DNA from: Gluconobacter oxydans
GTDB taxonomy: Bacteria; Pseudomonadota; Alphaproteobacteria; Acetobacterales; Acetobacteraceae
Length of the DNA: 64,000 bases
Direction of reading: 5' to 3'
Assembly: GCF_006539685.1 (NCBI RefSeq)
Contig: NZ_BJNM01000009.1
Span: forward strand, 1-64,000
In this document: positions 18,453 to 28,006 of the stretch, piece after piece
Layout of the letters: every line of letters starts with the position of its first letter
Position numbering within the stretch: position 1 is the stretch's first letter
Made by a program: the position numbers and the translations under genes
The notes under the pieces: generated by a model
The model's database searches: none
The model's input: the letters and a program-made list of their open reading frames with translations, nothing else
What the model was told of the DNA's origin: nothing

Positions 18453-18788
18453 TCAGGCGTTGGCGGTCGTGATGCCTTTTTCGGTCAGCAGAGTCTCGAG
18501 CTCGCCGCTCTGGTACATGTCGGTCACGATATCGCAGCCACCGACGAACTCGCCCTTGATGTAGAGCTGCGGCACGGTCGGCCACTGGGAGAAATCCTTG
18601 ATGCCCTGACGCAGTTCGGCGCTTTCAAGGATGTTGCAGGTCTCGAACGGAACGCCGAGATGCGTGAGGATCTGCACCACGCGGGCGGAGAAGCCGCACT
18701 GCGGGAAGAGCTTGTCACCCTTCATGAACAGCATGACCGGATTGGCGTCGATCAGGTTCTGGATATGCTGGAACACGGTTTCGGACAT
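18453..18788 (-). CDS. grxD: Monothiol glutaredoxin (Grx4/GrxD type)
   Basis: A 111-residue CGFS glutaredoxin that binds and transfers [2Fe-2S] clusters using glutathione, usually together with BolA. The signature CGFS is at residues 31-34 ([10 protein letters not shown]), and the glutathione-site segments [19 protein letters not shown] are intact. The start has AAGGA upstream. It lies directly downstream of the bolA gene and is probably the last gene of the purine operon transcript, or has a promoter in the 88-base gap. The adjacency fits a Grx-BolA partnership in iron-sulfur trafficking. Confidence 0.96.
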   Translation of the reverse strand: MSETVFQHIQNLIDANPVMLFMKGDKLFPQCGFSARVVQILTHLGVPFETCNILESAELRQGIKDFSQWPTVPQLYIKGEFVGGCDIVTDMYQSGELETLLTEKGITTANA

Positions 18789-18876
18789 TGGATTTTCCTT
18801 GTTTCGACAGGGCGGACGATGGGCCCGCGCCTGCTGTCTCAGTGCTCGTCTGGAAAAAGGACGTCAGCCCCGGCTC

Positions 18877-19107
18877 TTAAGGGGTGAGCGTCTTGAGGGC
18901 CATCGCATGCAGTTCAGTGCCCATGCGGGTTCCGAAAGCATCATAGACCAGTTTGTGCTGCCGCACACGCGAAAGACCACGGAAGGCCTCACTCGTGACC
19001 GTGCAGGCATAGTGATCCCCGTCCCCGGCGAGATCTTCGATCTCGATCCGGGCATCGGGAATAGCGGCAAGGATCGTGCGTTCGATTTCAGAAGCTGCCA
19101 TCGGCAT
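18877..19107 (-). CDS. bolA: BolA family protein
   Basis: A 76-residue BolA-like protein (class II KH-like fold) that forms iron-sulfur-bridged heterodimers with monothiol glutaredoxins. The conserved region around SRVRQHKLVYDAFG carries the C-terminal His used as a cluster ligand in characterised complexes, and FRGLSRVRQHKLVYDAF is the family core. It begins six bases beyond the purL stop, in the same operon, and precedes grxD. An in-frame ATG at 19101 would shorten it by two residues. Confidence 0.93.
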   Translation of the reverse strand: MPMAASEIERTILAAIPDARIEIEDLAGDGDHYACTVTSEAFRGLSRVRQHKLVYDAFGTRMGTELHAMALKTLTP

Positions 19108-19112
19108 GAAAA

Positions 19113-21317
19113 TCAGGCCCCCTCACCCATAAACCGCGGGAAGAATGCGGCATTGATCTCCCGGAGACGCTCGGCACTGACGCGGACAGTGCCCGGAAGC
19201 TCCAGATCGGTGCCGCCCGAACGTCCCAGGCGCATTGCCAGAACGTTGGCCTTCTCCGCCGCCGCGACAAGGGCTGCGCCATCGGAAGTGGCAATAACAT
19301 AGCAGCCCTGGTCCTCACCGAACCAGAAAGCATGCGCTGCAACGTCCGTCGGAGCGGCTTCCAGCGTGCAGCCAACGCCGCTCGCCATCACCATTTCCGC
19401 CACCGTCACCAGCAGTCCGCCATCGGCAATGTCGTGACAGGCCGCAACCGCACCTGCGCCAATCTGGCTGCGCACGAAGTCACCATTGCGACGCTCGACC
19501 GCAAGATCGACCACCGGCGGTGCACCATCTTCACGCTGGCAGATCTCGCGTAGCCACAGGGACTGCCCGAGTTCGCCGCGAATGCCACCAACCAGCACCA
19601 GATCATGGGCATCCGGCATCGCAAGCCCGATGGACTTGGACGCATCCGCCAGCACACCCAGCGCACCGATCGCCGGCGTCGGAAGGATGGCCTGAGCTTC
19701 ACCGGACGGAGAGCGCGTCTCGTTGTAAAGCGAGACGTTGCCGCTCACGACCGGGAAGTCGAGCGCACGGCAGGCATCGCCCATGCCTTTGATGGCATCA
19801 GCGAACTGCGCCATGATTTCCGGACGTTCCGGATTGCCGAAGTTCAGGTTGTCCGTCACGGCCAGCGGGGTTGCGCCCGTTGCCGTGATGTTGCGCCATG
19901 CCTCGGCCACGGCCTGTGCACCACCCGTCTTCGGATCGGCCTGGCAGTAGCGCGGCGTGCAGTCCGTGGTCAGGGCAAGACCTAGACGCGTGCCTTCAAC
20001 GCGCACGACAGCCGCATCGGCCGCACCCGGGCGACGGGCGGTGTTGCCACCAACCGAGCCGTCATACTGGTTCCAGACCCAGGCACGGGACGCCAGATCC
20101 GGGCAGCCGACCAGCGTCAGAAGCGCCTTCTCGATCCCTTCCGGGTCAGCCGGGGTCTCGATCCGTGCCGGTGCCTTCAGAGGCACGGTCGGGCGGTTAT
20201 AAACCGGGGCTTCATCTGCCAGCGGGGCCAGCGGAATATCAGCCTCGACCTCGCCCTTATGGCGGATCGTAATGCGCCCCGTATCAGTCAGTTCACCAAT
20301 GACGGCGAAATCGAGCTCCCACTTCGCGAAGATCGCACGGGCAACTTCGGTCCGCTCGGGCTTGAGGACCATGAGCATGCGCTCCTGGCTCTCGGACAGC
20401 ATCATCTCGTAAGCCGACATGTTCGGCTCGCGCTGCGGAACGGCATCGAGATTGAGCTCGATACCCACGCCGCCCTTGCCGGCCATCTCAACGGCAGAAG
20501 ACGTCAGACCCGCGGCACCCATGTCCTGAATGGCGACGATCGCATCCGTTGCCATCAGTTCGAGGCAGGCCTCGATCAGCAGCTTTTCGATGAACGGATC
20601 GCCAACCTGAACCGTCGGACGCTTGGAGGCGGCTTCCTCGTCGAACTCCGCCGAAGACATGGTCGCGCCGTGAATGCCATCACGCCCCGTCTTGGAGCCG
20701 ACATACACTACAGGATTGCCCACGCCAGCCGCAGCCGACAGGAAGATCTTGTCCTGCTTGGCTACACCCACTGTCATGGCATTGACGAGCGGATTGCCGT
20801 CATAGGCTTTGTGGAAGTTGACCTCGCCACCCACGGTCGGAACACCGACGCAGTTGCCATAACCGCCCACGCCACGGACAACGCCATCGACGATGCGACG
20901 CGTTCCCGCATGCTTTGGATCGCCGAAACGCAGGGCGTTGAGGTTTGCAACCGGACGTGCGCCCATCGTGAACACGTCACGCAGGATGCCGCCAACGCCC
21001 GTTGCCGCACCCTGATAGGGCTCGATGAAGGACGGGTGGTTGTGGCTCTCCATCTTGAAGACGGCGGCCAGACCCTCGCCAATATCCACAACACCTGCAT
21101 TTTCGCCCGGGCCGTGGATGACCCACGGTGCCTTGGTCGGCAGCGTCTTGAGATGGATGCGGGACGATTTATAGGAGCAGTGCTCGGACCACATGACGGA
21201 GAAGATTCCGAGCTCCGTAAAGCTCGGCGTCCGTCCCATGATCGTGACAAGCTTATCGTATTCCTCGCCGGTCAGTCCGAAAGACTGGGCAAGCTGGGCA
21301 TCAATCGTCACACTCAT
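19113..21317 (-). CDS. purL: Phosphoribosylformylglycinamidine synthase, subunit PurL
   Basis: Catalytic subunit that makes formylglycinamidine ribonucleotide from FGAR, ATP and ammonia, step four of purine synthesis. At 734 residues it is the small PurL type that works with separate PurS and PurQ, both encoded just upstream. Typical segments include [22 protein letters not shown] near the N-terminus, the [23 protein letters not shown] substrate loop, and the second half AIRS-like repeat ([13 protein letters not shown]). The start overlaps the purQ stop as ATGA, giving translational coupling. Confidence 0.98.
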   Translation of the reverse strand: MSVTIDAQLAQSFGLTGEEYDKLVTIMGRTPSFTELGIFSVMWSEHCSYKSSRIHLKTLPTKAPWVIHGPGENAGVVDIGEGLAAVFKMESHNHPSFIEPYQGAATGVGGILRDVFTMGARPVANLNALRFGDPKHAGTRRIVDGVVRGVGGYGNCVGVPTVGGEVNFHKAYDGNPLVNAMTVGVAKQDKIFLSAAAGVGNPVVYVGSKTGRDGIHGATMSSAEFDEEAASKRPTVQVGDPFIEKLLIEACLELMATDAIVAIQDMGAAGLTSSAVEMAGKGGVGIELNLDAVPQREPNMSAYEMMLSESQERMLMVLKPERTEVARAIFAKWELDFAVIGELTDTGRITIRHKGEVEADIPLAPLADEAPVYNRPTVPLKAPARIETPADPEGIEKALLTLVGCPDLASRAWVWNQYDGSVGGNTARRPGAADAAVVRVEGTRLGLALTTDCTPRYCQADPKTGGAQAVAEAWRNITATGATPLAVTDNLNFGNPERPEIMAQFADAIKGMGDACRALDFPVVSGNVSLYNETRSPSGEAQAILPTPAIGALGVLADASKSIGLAMPDAHDLVLVGGIRGELGQSLWLREICQREDGAPPVVDLAVERRNGDFVRSQIGAGAVAACHDIADGGLLVTVAEMVMASGVGCTLEAAPTDVAAHAFWFGEDQGCYVIATSDGAALVAAAEKANVLAMRLGRSGGTDLELPGTVRVSAERLREINAAFFPRFMGEGA

Positions 21318-22015
21318 CCGACAAGAGCCTCCACAAGGCCTTTGAAAAGCGGCACGCCGTCGGTTGCGCCGATTTCGGGGTCAGTCAGGTTCTCCGGGTG
21401 CGGCATCAGGCCACAGACACGGCCGTTTTCGCTCAGGATACCGGCGATGGAGCGCGTGCTCCCGTTGGGGTTGGTCGTCCGGTCATCGTCCGAAACCGCA
21501 CCATCCGCACCACAATAGCGGAACGCCACGCGGCCTTCACCTTCAAGACGCTTCAGCGTCTCGGGCGAGGCCGTGTAGTTGCCGTCACCATGGGCAAGCG
21601 GCGCACGGAACACATCGCCGCGCGTCCAGCCTTGCGTATAGGGCGAAGACGCGTTCTCGACCTTCAGGTGGCAGTCCTGCGACAGGAAGCGCAGACCCGC
21701 ATTACGCAGAAGCGCACCCGGCAGCAGATGGGATTCCGTCAGGATCTGGAAGCCGTTGCACACGCCCAGAACGTGACCGCCCTTGCCCGCGAACGCCTTG
21801 ACGTCACGCATGATCGGCGAATGCGCGGCCATGGCACCACTGCGCAGATAGTCCCCGAAACTGAACCCACCCGGCAGCACCACGAGGTCCAGATCACCCA
21901 GCGAGGTCTCCCCGTGCCAGATCAGACGCGGCGCCTGCCCCGTGACCAGCTTCAGGGCATGGACCATGTCGCGCTCCCGGTTCGTGCCGGGAAATACGAC
22001 GATAGCTGCCTTCAT
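21314..22015 (-). CDS. purQ: Phosphoribosylformylglycinamidine synthase, glutaminase subunit PurQ
   Basis: Class I glutamine amidotransferase that supplies ammonia to PurL. The nucleophile is C86 in [12 protein letters not shown]; the His-Glu pair lies near the C-terminus (LMPHPENL). The start at 22015 (233 aa) gives the standard N-terminus ([16 protein letters not shown]); the frame runs on upstream into the preceding gene only by chance. Its start overlaps the stop of the Rap1a-like gene (22012) and its stop overlaps the purL start, so all three are coupled. Confidence 0.98.
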   Translation of the reverse strand: MKAAIVVFPGTNRERDMVHALKLVTGQAPRLIWHGETSLGDLDLVVLPGGFSFGDYLRSGAMAAHSPIMRDVKAFAGKGGHVLGVCNGFQILTESHLLPGALLRNAGLRFLSQDCHLKVENASSPYTQGWTRGDVFRAPLAHGDGNYTASPETLKRLEGEGRVAFRYCGADGAVSDDDRTTNPNGSTRSIAGILSENGRVCGLMPHPENLTDPEIGATDGVPLFKGLVEALVG

Positions 22016-22419
22016 TTCTGGCCCTCCGCCGGAGCGGAAGCCGCATGACACGGATAGGTGTCATGCAGGGCGCGATAGACGGCCTTGCCTGCCGGTTCCG
22101 TCAGCGCGTCGTTATGTGCATGCAGCCAGGCAACAACCAGACCGCGGACCTGCGGTGCCGTCTGCTGGGCTGGCACGCAGAATGCCACCGGAGCGGATTC
22201 ATCACGCGCAAAGCTGTCGTATTTCTTGGCCCAGGCCTCGCCGTCCATCAGGCCGGACAGATAGGCGTCGCACATGCCGATGGACGACTTGCTGGAGCAC
22301 ATCTGCCCCAGAGCCTTGCCCGAAACCTTGGAGACACGCTGCGCGTGAGCCGGGGCTGCAACGAGAGCCGGAGCGGCCACAAGGCCGGCCAGCAGGAGCA
22401 TTGCGGAAAGTCGGGTCAT
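22012..22419 (-). CDS. Exported Rap1a/Tai-like protein inside the pur operon
   Basis: A 135-residue protein with a clear signal peptide ([26 protein letters not shown], cleavage near residue 26). The mature part shows the pattern of the Rap1a/Tai domain: [13 protein letters not shown], then [15 protein letters not shown], a later [11 protein letters not shown], and a final cysteine in HDTYPCHA, giving four cysteines that probably form two disulfides. Rap1a proteins were named as immunity proteins against type VI amidase effectors, but most homologues are of unknown function. It overlaps purS and purQ by four bases on each side, so it is expressed as part of the purine operon although its product is periplasmic. 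No effector gene is seen nearby. Confidence 0.78.
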   Translation of the reverse strand: MTRLSAMLLLAGLVAAPALVAAPAHAQRVSKVSGKALGQMCSSKSSIGMCDAYLSGLMDGEAWAKKYDSFARDESAPVAFCVPAQQTAPQVRGLVVAWLHAHNDALTEPAGKAVYRALHDTYPCHAASAPAEGQK

Positions 22420-22658
22420 CCTGCCACCTCGACGCTGAAATCCTCGATGACTTCATTGGCGAGCAGGGCGCGCGCCATGGCTTCACCCTGTGCCAGCGCA
22501 TCGGCGGCATTGTCGGCCGGAACTTCAAGCTCGACGACGCGGTTGATGCGGACTTCGCCCAAGCCCTTGAAGCCGAGGGTTTCGAGAGCATGGCCCACGG
22601 CCTTGCCCTGCGGATCGAGAACGCCGTCTTTCAGGGAAACAAAAACACGGATTTTCAC
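22416..22658 (-). CDS. purS: Phosphoribosylformylglycinamidine synthase subunit PurS
   Basis: An 80-residue subunit that bridges PurL and PurQ in the three-part FGAM synthase. The sequence has the usual [18 protein letters not shown]-terminus and the [33 protein letters not shown] body. It overlaps the purC stop by four bases upstream and the Rap1a-like start by four bases downstream. Confidence 0.96.
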   Translation of the reverse strand: MKIRVFVSLKDGVLDPQGKAVGHALETLGFKGLGEVRINRVVELEVPADNAADALAQGEAMARALLANEVIEDFSVEVAG

Positions 22659-23419
22659 TGAACTGCCTCCGGACCCTTGAGGTCACCATTCCCGGACTCG
22701 GGCAGGATCCCGAGACGCTTTGCCACTTCCTGATATGCTTCCTCGACGCGACCCATGTCACGGCGGAAGCGATCCTTGTCCATTTTCTCGTTCGTCTTGG
22801 AATCCCACAGACGACAGTTATCCGGCGAAATCTCGTCCGCCAGAAGGATGCGCATCTCCTCGCCTTCCCAGATCCGCCCGAATTCCAGCTTGAAATCGAC
22901 GAGCGTAATGCCGACGGCCGTGAACATGCCCATCAGGAAATCGTTCGTCCGGAGCGCCAGCTGGTTCATGTCATCCATGTCCTGCGGCGCAGCCCAGTTG
23001 AAGGCGGCGATGTGCTCTTCGGAGACCATCGGATCGCCGAGCGCATCGTTCTTGTAATAGTACTCGATGATCGTGCGTGGCAGGCGCGTCCCCTCGGGGA
23101 TGCCGAGCCGCTTGGACAGGGAGCCCGCCGCCACGTTGCGCACCACGACTTCAAGCGGGATGATCTCCACTTCGCGGATGAGCTGCTCGCGCATGTTCAG
23201 CCGGCGGATGAAGTGGGTCGGGATGTTGATCTCGTGCAGCTTGAGCATCAGGTATTCGCTGATGCGGTTGTTCAGCACGCCCTTCCCGGTGATGATGCCG
23301 CTCTTCGCGCCGTTTCCGGCGGTGGCATCATCCTTGAAGTACTGAACGAGTGTGCCGGGTTCTGGGCCTTCAAAAAGAACCTTGGCTTTGCCCTCATAGA
23401 GCTGGCGGCGGCGAGCCAT
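22655..23419 (-). CDS. purC: SAICAR synthetase
   Basis: Phosphoribosylaminoimidazole-succinocarboxamide synthase, an ATP-dependent ligase joining CAIR and aspartate in purine synthesis. Recognisable segments are [13 protein letters not shown] (glycine-rich ATP loop), [23 protein letters not shown] and [10 protein letters not shown], with [15 protein letters not shown] near the C-terminus. The ATG at 23419 (254 aa) is chosen for AAGGA at six bases; an in-frame TTG lies two codons upstream. First gene of the tightly overlapped purC-purS-rap-purQ-purL unit. Confidence 0.98.
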   Translation of the reverse strand: MARRRQLYEGKAKVLFEGPEPGTLVQYFKDDATAGNGAKSGIITGKGVLNNRISEYLMLKLHEINIPTHFIRRLNMREQLIREVEIIPLEVVVRNVAAGSLSKRLGIPEGTRLPRTIIEYYYKNDALGDPMVSEEHIAAFNWAAPQDMDDMNQLALRTNDFLMGMFTAVGITLVDFKLEFGRIWEGEEMRILLADEISPDNCRLWDSKTNEKMDKDRFRRDMGRVEEAYQEVAKRLGILPESGNGDLKGPEAVQ

Positions 23420-23563
23420 GAGCAATCCTTAGCGTTGCGCCGTCCTGACAGGAAATGCGGACGGCTGGAGCAGCGACGAATTGTGGTTCCATAGCATTGC
23501 GGAACCGGAACTGCGAGTGTGCGGGGCGCAGGAAATCACAGGAAGCCTACGTCCCGCGGCCTC

Positions 23564-24895
23564 TCAGTCAAAGATACGGGCGAAGATACGGTCTACGGCG
23601 CACAGATGCTGTGCCGGATCGAACGCCTGATCGAGAATGTCCTTGCTGACACGACCGGACACTTCCGGATCGGCCTCAAGGTTTTCGCGGAAGGTCTTGA
23701 AGCCCGGCTTGCCCAGCTTCGTCCATGTTTCCATGGCGTTGCGCTGCACGATGCGATAGGCGTCCTCGCGCGAAATACCGGCACGGGCCAGCGTCAGCAG
23801 CACTTCACCGGAATGGACGACGCCACCGAGGCTCTCCATGTTCGCAATCATCTGCTCGGGATAGACGACCAGCTTTTCCATCATCCCGGCCAGACGGATC
23901 AGCGCGAAATCCAGACCAATTGTCGCATCAGGGCAGATATTGCGCTCGACGGCGGAGTGGCTGATGTCCCGCTCATGCCACAGCGCGACGTTTTCCAGCG
24001 CCGGGATGACATGGGAGCGGATCAGGCGCGCCAGACCCGTCAGGTTCTCCGACAGGACAGGGTTGCGCTTGTGCGGCATTGCCGAGCTGCCCTTCTGCCC
24101 CTTGTGGAAGAATTCTTCGGCTTCCCGGACTTCCGAACGCTGCAGATGACGGACCTCGACAGCCAGACGCTCGATGCCGCTGGCGATCACGCCGAGCGTG
24201 CAGAAGAACGCGGCATGACGGTCACGCGGAATAACCTGCGTGGACACGCTCTCGACGGCCAGACCCAGCTTGTCGGCGACGTATTCTTCGATTTCCGGGT
24301 CGATATGGGCATAGGTGCCGACAGCGCCGGAGATGGCGCAGACCGCGATTTCCTTGCGGGCCTGAATAAGACGCTCGCGGTTGCGGGCAAATTCGGCGTA
24401 GTGTCCGGCGATCTTCAGGCCAAAGCTGGTCGGCTCGGCATGGATGGCGTGGCTGCGGCCAATCGTGACCGTGTTGCGGTGCTCGTAGGCGCGGGCCTTC
24501 AGCGCGGCGAGAACGCGATCCAGATCTTCCAGCAGCAGATCGGCGGCCTGCGTCATCTGAACGGACAGGCAGGTATCCAGCACGTCCGAAGACGTCATGC
24601 CCAGATGGACGAAACGGCTGTCGGGGCCGATCTTTTCCGCAAGCCATGTCAGGAACGCGATGACGTCATGGCGCGTTTCGGCTTCGATCTCGTCAATGCG
24701 GGCCAGATCCGCATCGGAGAACGCAGCCATGGCGGCGTCGCCCTTCTCGCGGATGGTCTTTGCTGATTCGGCGGGAATGTCACCCCGTTTCGCCATGGCT
24801 TCGCAGGCAAGGGCTTCGATCTCGAACCAGATGCGAAAACGGTTGGCGGGAGACCAGATGGCAGTCATCTGCGGACGGCTGTAACGGGGTACCAT
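23564..24895 (-). CDS. purB: Adenylosuccinate lyase
   Basis: Releases fumarate from SAICAR and from adenylosuccinate, serving both IMP and AMP synthesis. The fumarase/aspartase superfamily signature is present as GSSAMPHKRNPVLSENL, with the catalytic-loop serine, and earlier GMTSSDVLDT and TIGRSHAIHAEP carry further active-site residues. Length 443 aa is normal. It lies 144 bases upstream of purC on the same strand; no clear terminator is seen between, so read-through into the pur operon is possible. Confidence 0.98.
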   Translation of the reverse strand: MVPRYSRPQMTAIWSPANRFRIWFEIEALACEAMAKRGDIPAESAKTIREKGDAAMAAFSDADLARIDEIEAETRHDVIAFLTWLAEKIGPDSRFVHLGMTSSDVLDTCLSVQMTQAADLLLEDLDRVLAALKARAYEHRNTVTIGRSHAIHAEPTSFGLKIAGHYAEFARNRERLIQARKEIAVCAISGAVGTYAHIDPEIEEYVADKLGLAVESVSTQVIPRDRHAAFFCTLGVIASGIERLAVEVRHLQRSEVREAEEFFHKGQKGSSAMPHKRNPVLSENLTGLARLIRSHVIPALENVALWHERDISHSAVERNICPDATIGLDFALIRLAGMMEKLVVYPEQMIANMESLGGVVHSGEVLLTLARAGISREDAYRIVQRNAMETWTKLGKPGFKTFRENLEADPEVSGRVSKDILDQAFDPAQHLCAVDRIFARIFD

Positions 24896-24986
24896 GGGAA
24901 CTCCGGATGCGGGGTGGGGCTTTACGGAGGCTCCTTAGACCAAATACGAAGATATTGCACGGACCCCTTTTCGGAAGAATGACACC

Positions 24987-25589
24987 TTGGCCCCTGACTC
25001 TCTGCTTCACGCCCTGATCGCCCTCGGCCAGATCACCCTGATCGACATCACCCTCGCCGGCGACAATGCCGTCGTGATCGGGATGGCCGTCCGCAATCTC
25101 GAAGGGCGGCAGCGCCGTCTGGCCATCCTGTTCGGAACGGGTTTTGCGGCCATCCTGCGTGTCGGTCTGGCCCTGCTGGCGACAACGCTCCTTGCCGTGG
25201 TCGGCCTGACGCTGGCGGGTGGCTTTCTGCTTCTGTGGGTCTGCTGGAAGATGTATCGTGAGCTTCGTGGCGGCGAACATCACGAGGACGTCGAAGCTGC
25301 CCCACCGCGCCTCGGCCCGGCCGTCCTGAGGATCGTGGTGGCCGATCTGTCCATGAGTCTCGATAATGTTCTGGCGGTGGCTGGCGCTGCTGTCGGGCAT
25401 CCGTGGATTCTTGTGTCGGGGCTTGTGCTCTCGGTCCTGCTGATGGGGCTTGCTGCATCGGTCGTCGCCAATCTTCTGGCCCGTTACCGCTGGATCGCCT
25501 GGATCGGTCTGCTGGTGGTGCTGGGTGTCGCAATCGAACTCGTCATCCGGGGTGGCGGAGAGGTCTGGACGCATGTTCTTCCGAAATAG
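24987..25589 (+). CDS. TerC/YjbE-family integral membrane protein
   Basis: A 200-residue membrane protein with about six to seven hydrophobic segments. The two conserved acidic-Asn motifs of the TerC family are present: ITLAGDNAVVIGMA in the first helix and DLSMSLDNVLAVAGA in the middle, which line an ion path. Members have been linked to tellurite resistance or to manganese and metal export, and the YjbE group remains loosely defined. The start is TTG at 24987; the nearby ATG at 24979 is out of frame. The 3' end overlaps the start of the transglycosylase gene by 17 bases. Confidence 0.85.
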   Translation: MAPDSLLHALIALGQITLIDITLAGDNAVVIGMAVRNLEGRQRRLAILFGTGFAAILRVGLALLATTLLAVVGLTLAGGFLLLWVCWKMYRELRGGEHHEDVEAAPPRLGPAVLRIVVADLSMSLDNVLAVAGAAVGHPWILVSGLVLSVLLMGLAASVVANLLARYRWIAWIGLLVVLGVAIELVIRGGGEVWTHVLPK

Positions 25590-27450
25590 CCGAACACTCC
25601 TTACAGGGCTTATGGCGCTTTGCGCCGCGTCATCGGCCCTCGCCGCGCCACCGTCTCCTCCCGTTCGGGAGCGGCTGGCGGAATGGCTTATTCTCGTCGG
25701 ACCGGGCGGAACCGCTTTTCCGGCACAGCGCTACGCTGATTTCCTGGCACAGACGCCCCCGTGGCCGCAGCGGGTCCGGATCCTCTGGCGTTATCAGAAC
25801 GCCCTGTCCCAGACCACCGATCCGCAGATCCTGAACGCTCTTTGCCCGCGCTATCCCCTCACACTCCCGGCGGCGTTCGAGGCCTGCGCTCCTCATCTTC
25901 CTGACGCGGCCTCAACGGCCCGTCGCCTCTGGCTGTCAGGCAATGCCCTCACCGTCGGTGAAGAACAGACGCTGTTCCAGCGTTTCGGCCAGAGCTTCAC
26001 AGCAGCCGATCAGTGGGCCCGTTACGAGGCTCTGGAACTGCGGGGCCAGTTCTCCGCCGCGTCGCGCCAGATCGAGCGTCTTGCTCCGGACCAACAGCCG
26101 CTGGCTCGTGCCCGGCTGGCCGAGCGTCTGGCCTCGCCTGACGCCGATTCCCTGTTCGCATCGCTCCCTGCTGACCTGCAATCCGATCCTACCCTGATCC
26201 GCTATCGCCTCAGAGCGCTGCGCCGTGGGGACAGGCTGGACGAGGCGCTCTCGCTGTGGAACGCGCAGGGCGTCGCGCTCCAGCAGGCCAGCCCTTCGCA
26301 TGACTGGTCGTCCGAGCGCATCAGTCTTGCCCGCGCCCTGCTGCTGGCTGGCCGTCCGAAAGAAGCCGCGGATCTCGCAGACGACACGACCATGGCGCCC
26401 GACACGACGGACCGTCAGGAAGCTGAGCTGCTGAGCGGGATCATCGCTCTGAGGGAGCTTCAGGCCCCTGCCCGTGCGGAAAAATTCTTCAGGCCGCTTC
26501 AGGGCGCCACCTCGCTCCAGATGCAGGCCCGTGGCTATTACTGGACAGGCCGCGCCCTTCAGGTCGCAGACCGGCAGCAGGATGCCGAAGCCGCCTTCCG
26601 CAAGGCCGCGTCGTATCCCACGACTTTTCCGGGTCAGCTCGCGCTCGCGGCCCTGACCCGGGACGAAAGTATTCTGGTCTCCGGAAAATCGTCAGAGGTT
26701 TTTGACAGCTCCCTGCTTCAGGCGCTCCAGACCCTTCCCACCCCGACTGCCGGAACTCTCAGCCGTACGGACCTGCTCGAAGCTGCAACGGATCTCGTGC
26801 AGGCGGGCGATCCCGATCATGCACGGGAGTTCCTCATGATGCTGGGCGTGGTCAATCCATCGCCTGAGGGGCAGAAAGCCGTCGCAGATGCTGCGTCCCG
26901 GCTTGGCCTGGCCGCACCGGAAGTCTTCGCGTCCTATGCCCTGGCGCGTAAGGGGATTGCTCTTTATCCGCAGGGCTTCCCCGATCCCTATCCGTCAGCC
27001 TCGACTGTCCCCGACGGGCTACTGCCCGCCATCATCCGGCAGGAGAGCGGCTTCGACCCCGACGCCATCAGTGGCGCCCATGCGGTCGGCCTGTTGCAGC
27101 TTCTTCCCGCCGCGGCAAAGGACGTGGTGCGCAAGGGGCATCTGGGCCCCGTTAATGTCTCACCCGCCGCCCTGACTGATCCCCAGACAAATCTCCGGAT
27201 CGGCAACGCCTATGTCTCACAGCTTCTGGAGCGTTTCGGGAATGTGATTCCCTATGCGCTGGCGGCCTATAATGCCGGCCCGCACCGGGTTGATCTCTGG
27301 CTGAAGGCAGATCCCCCTTCCGAACCACTCTCCGAAGACGGCGTGCTGGATTGGATCGAACGCCTGCCCTATCGCGAGACACGCCTCTATATCGAAAACA
27401 TCGAGGCCAGCATGATGATCTATCGTGTCAGGAACACCCATGCCGGATAA
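25573..27450 (+). CDS. Soluble lytic murein transglycosylase (Slt70-like)
   Basis: Periplasmic enzyme that cleaves peptidoglycan glycan strands to leave 1,6-anhydromuramic ends. A signal peptide covers residues 1-23 (LLTGLMALCAASSALA). A long helical superhelix region (about 25-460) precedes the C-terminal catalytic domain, with the catalytic glutamate E491 in IIRQESGFDP, followed by AVGLLQLLPAAA and ALAAYNAGPHRVDLW. Length is 625 aa; the architecture matches E. coli Slt. The start at 25573 lies inside the 3' end of the TerC-like gene; the longer upstream frame would bury the signal peptide. Confidence 0.93.
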   Translation: MFFRNSRTLLTGLMALCAASSALAAPPSPPVRERLAEWLILVGPGGTAFPAQRYADFLAQTPPWPQRVRILWRYQNALSQTTDPQILNALCPRYPLTLPAAFEACAPHLPDAASTARRLWLSGNALTVGEEQTLFQRFGQSFTAADQWARYEALELRGQFSAASRQIERLAPDQQPLARARLAERLASPDADSLFASLPADLQSDPTLIRYRLRALRRGDRLDEALSLWNAQGVALQQASPSHDWSSERISLARALLLAGRPKEAADLADDTTMAPDTTDRQEAELLSGIIALRELQAPARAEKFFRPLQGATSLQMQARGYYWTGRALQVADRQQDAEAAFRKAASYPTTFPGQLALAALTRDESILVSGKSSEVFDSSLLQALQTLPTPTAGTLSRTDLLEAATDLVQAGDPDHAREFLMMLGVVNPSPEGQKAVADAASRLGLAAPEVFASYALARKGIALYPQGFPDPYPSASTVPDGLLPAIIRQESGFDPDAISGAHAVGLLQLLPAAAKDVVRKGHLGPVNVSPAALTDPQTNLRIGNAYVSQLLERFGNVIPYALAAYNAGPHRVDLWLKADPPSEPLSEDGVLDWIERLPYRETRLYIENIEASMMIYRVRNTHAG

Positions 27451-27928
27451 CGAATTCCGCACGCTTGCCGAACAGGTGCTTGAGCATCTCGGCAAGACCG
27501 GCCAGAGGCTGGTCACAGTGGAAAGCTGCACGGGCGGTCTGATTGCAGCCGCGTTGAGTGACATTCCCGGATCGTCAGACGTACTGGAAGGCGGCTTCGT
27601 TACATATTCCAACGCCCTGAAAATGAGCGCTGTCAGCGTCCCCGAAGCCATTCTGGCTCAATACGGCGCCGTTAGCATCCAGACAGCCGAGGCGATGGCC
27701 AATGGTGGTCTTCTCAATGCCAGGGATGCGGACGTTGCCATCTCCGTGACAGGGATCGCCGGACCAGGCGGTGGCAGCACATTCAAGCCGGTCGGAACCG
27801 TCTGCTTCGGGCGGGCCGTCCGAAAGGGACCAACCACAAGCGTGCAATGTCATTTCAGGGGGGCGCGCGCTGCCATCCGTGCCCAGTCCGTACATCATGC
27901 CCTGCAGATGGTTCTGGGGGCGGCCTGA
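27440..27928 (+). CDS. CinA-family nicotinamide-nucleotide amidohydrolase
   Basis: A 162-residue stand-alone CinA C-terminal domain (PncC type) that deamidates nicotinamide mononucleotide to nicotinic acid mononucleotide in NAD salvage. Signature segments are TVESCTGGLIAAALSDIPGS, GGFVTYSNALK and SVTGIAGPGGGS. The ATG at 27440 follows AGGAA and overlaps the transglycosylase stop by 11 bases; an in-frame GTG at 27425 is less likely. It lacks the N-terminal MoaB-like domain of full-length CinA. In many Alphaproteobacteria cinA closes the pdh-lipA-coq10 block; here it lies beside that block in opposite orientation. Confidence 0.93.
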   Translation: MPDNEFRTLAEQVLEHLGKTGQRLVTVESCTGGLIAAALSDIPGSSDVLEGGFVTYSNALKMSAVSVPEAILAQYGAVSIQTAEAMANGGLLNARDADVAISVTGIAGPGGGSTFKPVGTVCFGRAVRKGPTTSVQCHFRGARAAIRAQSVHHALQMVLGAA

Positions 27929-27931
27929 CAC

Positions 27932-27967
27932 GAAAAAAGCGGCTCCCGAATGAACGGAAGCCGCCTT
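27932..27967 (-). terminator. Rho-independent terminator between cinA and the His-rich secreted gene
   Basis: On the minus strand GCGGCTTCCG and CGGGAGCCGC form a long stem with a six-base loop, followed by TTTTTTCG. It ends the gene at 28007. On the plus strand the same hairpin lies just past the cinA stop and is followed by CTTTG, so it may act in both directions. Confidence 0.85.
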
Positions 27968-28006
27968 TGCTTGAAACCGGAGCGGACCTGAGGTCCGCCC
28001 GGAGCC

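Noticed and set aside
18287-18472. 61-codon plus-strand ORF between the His-rich gene and grxD
   Set aside because: It runs into the grxD coding region on the opposite strand, has no ribosome-binding site, and its composition is not protein-like at the end.
20259-21518. 419-codon plus-strand frame opposite purL
   Set aside because: Antisense shadow of purL; no ribosome-binding site or domain.
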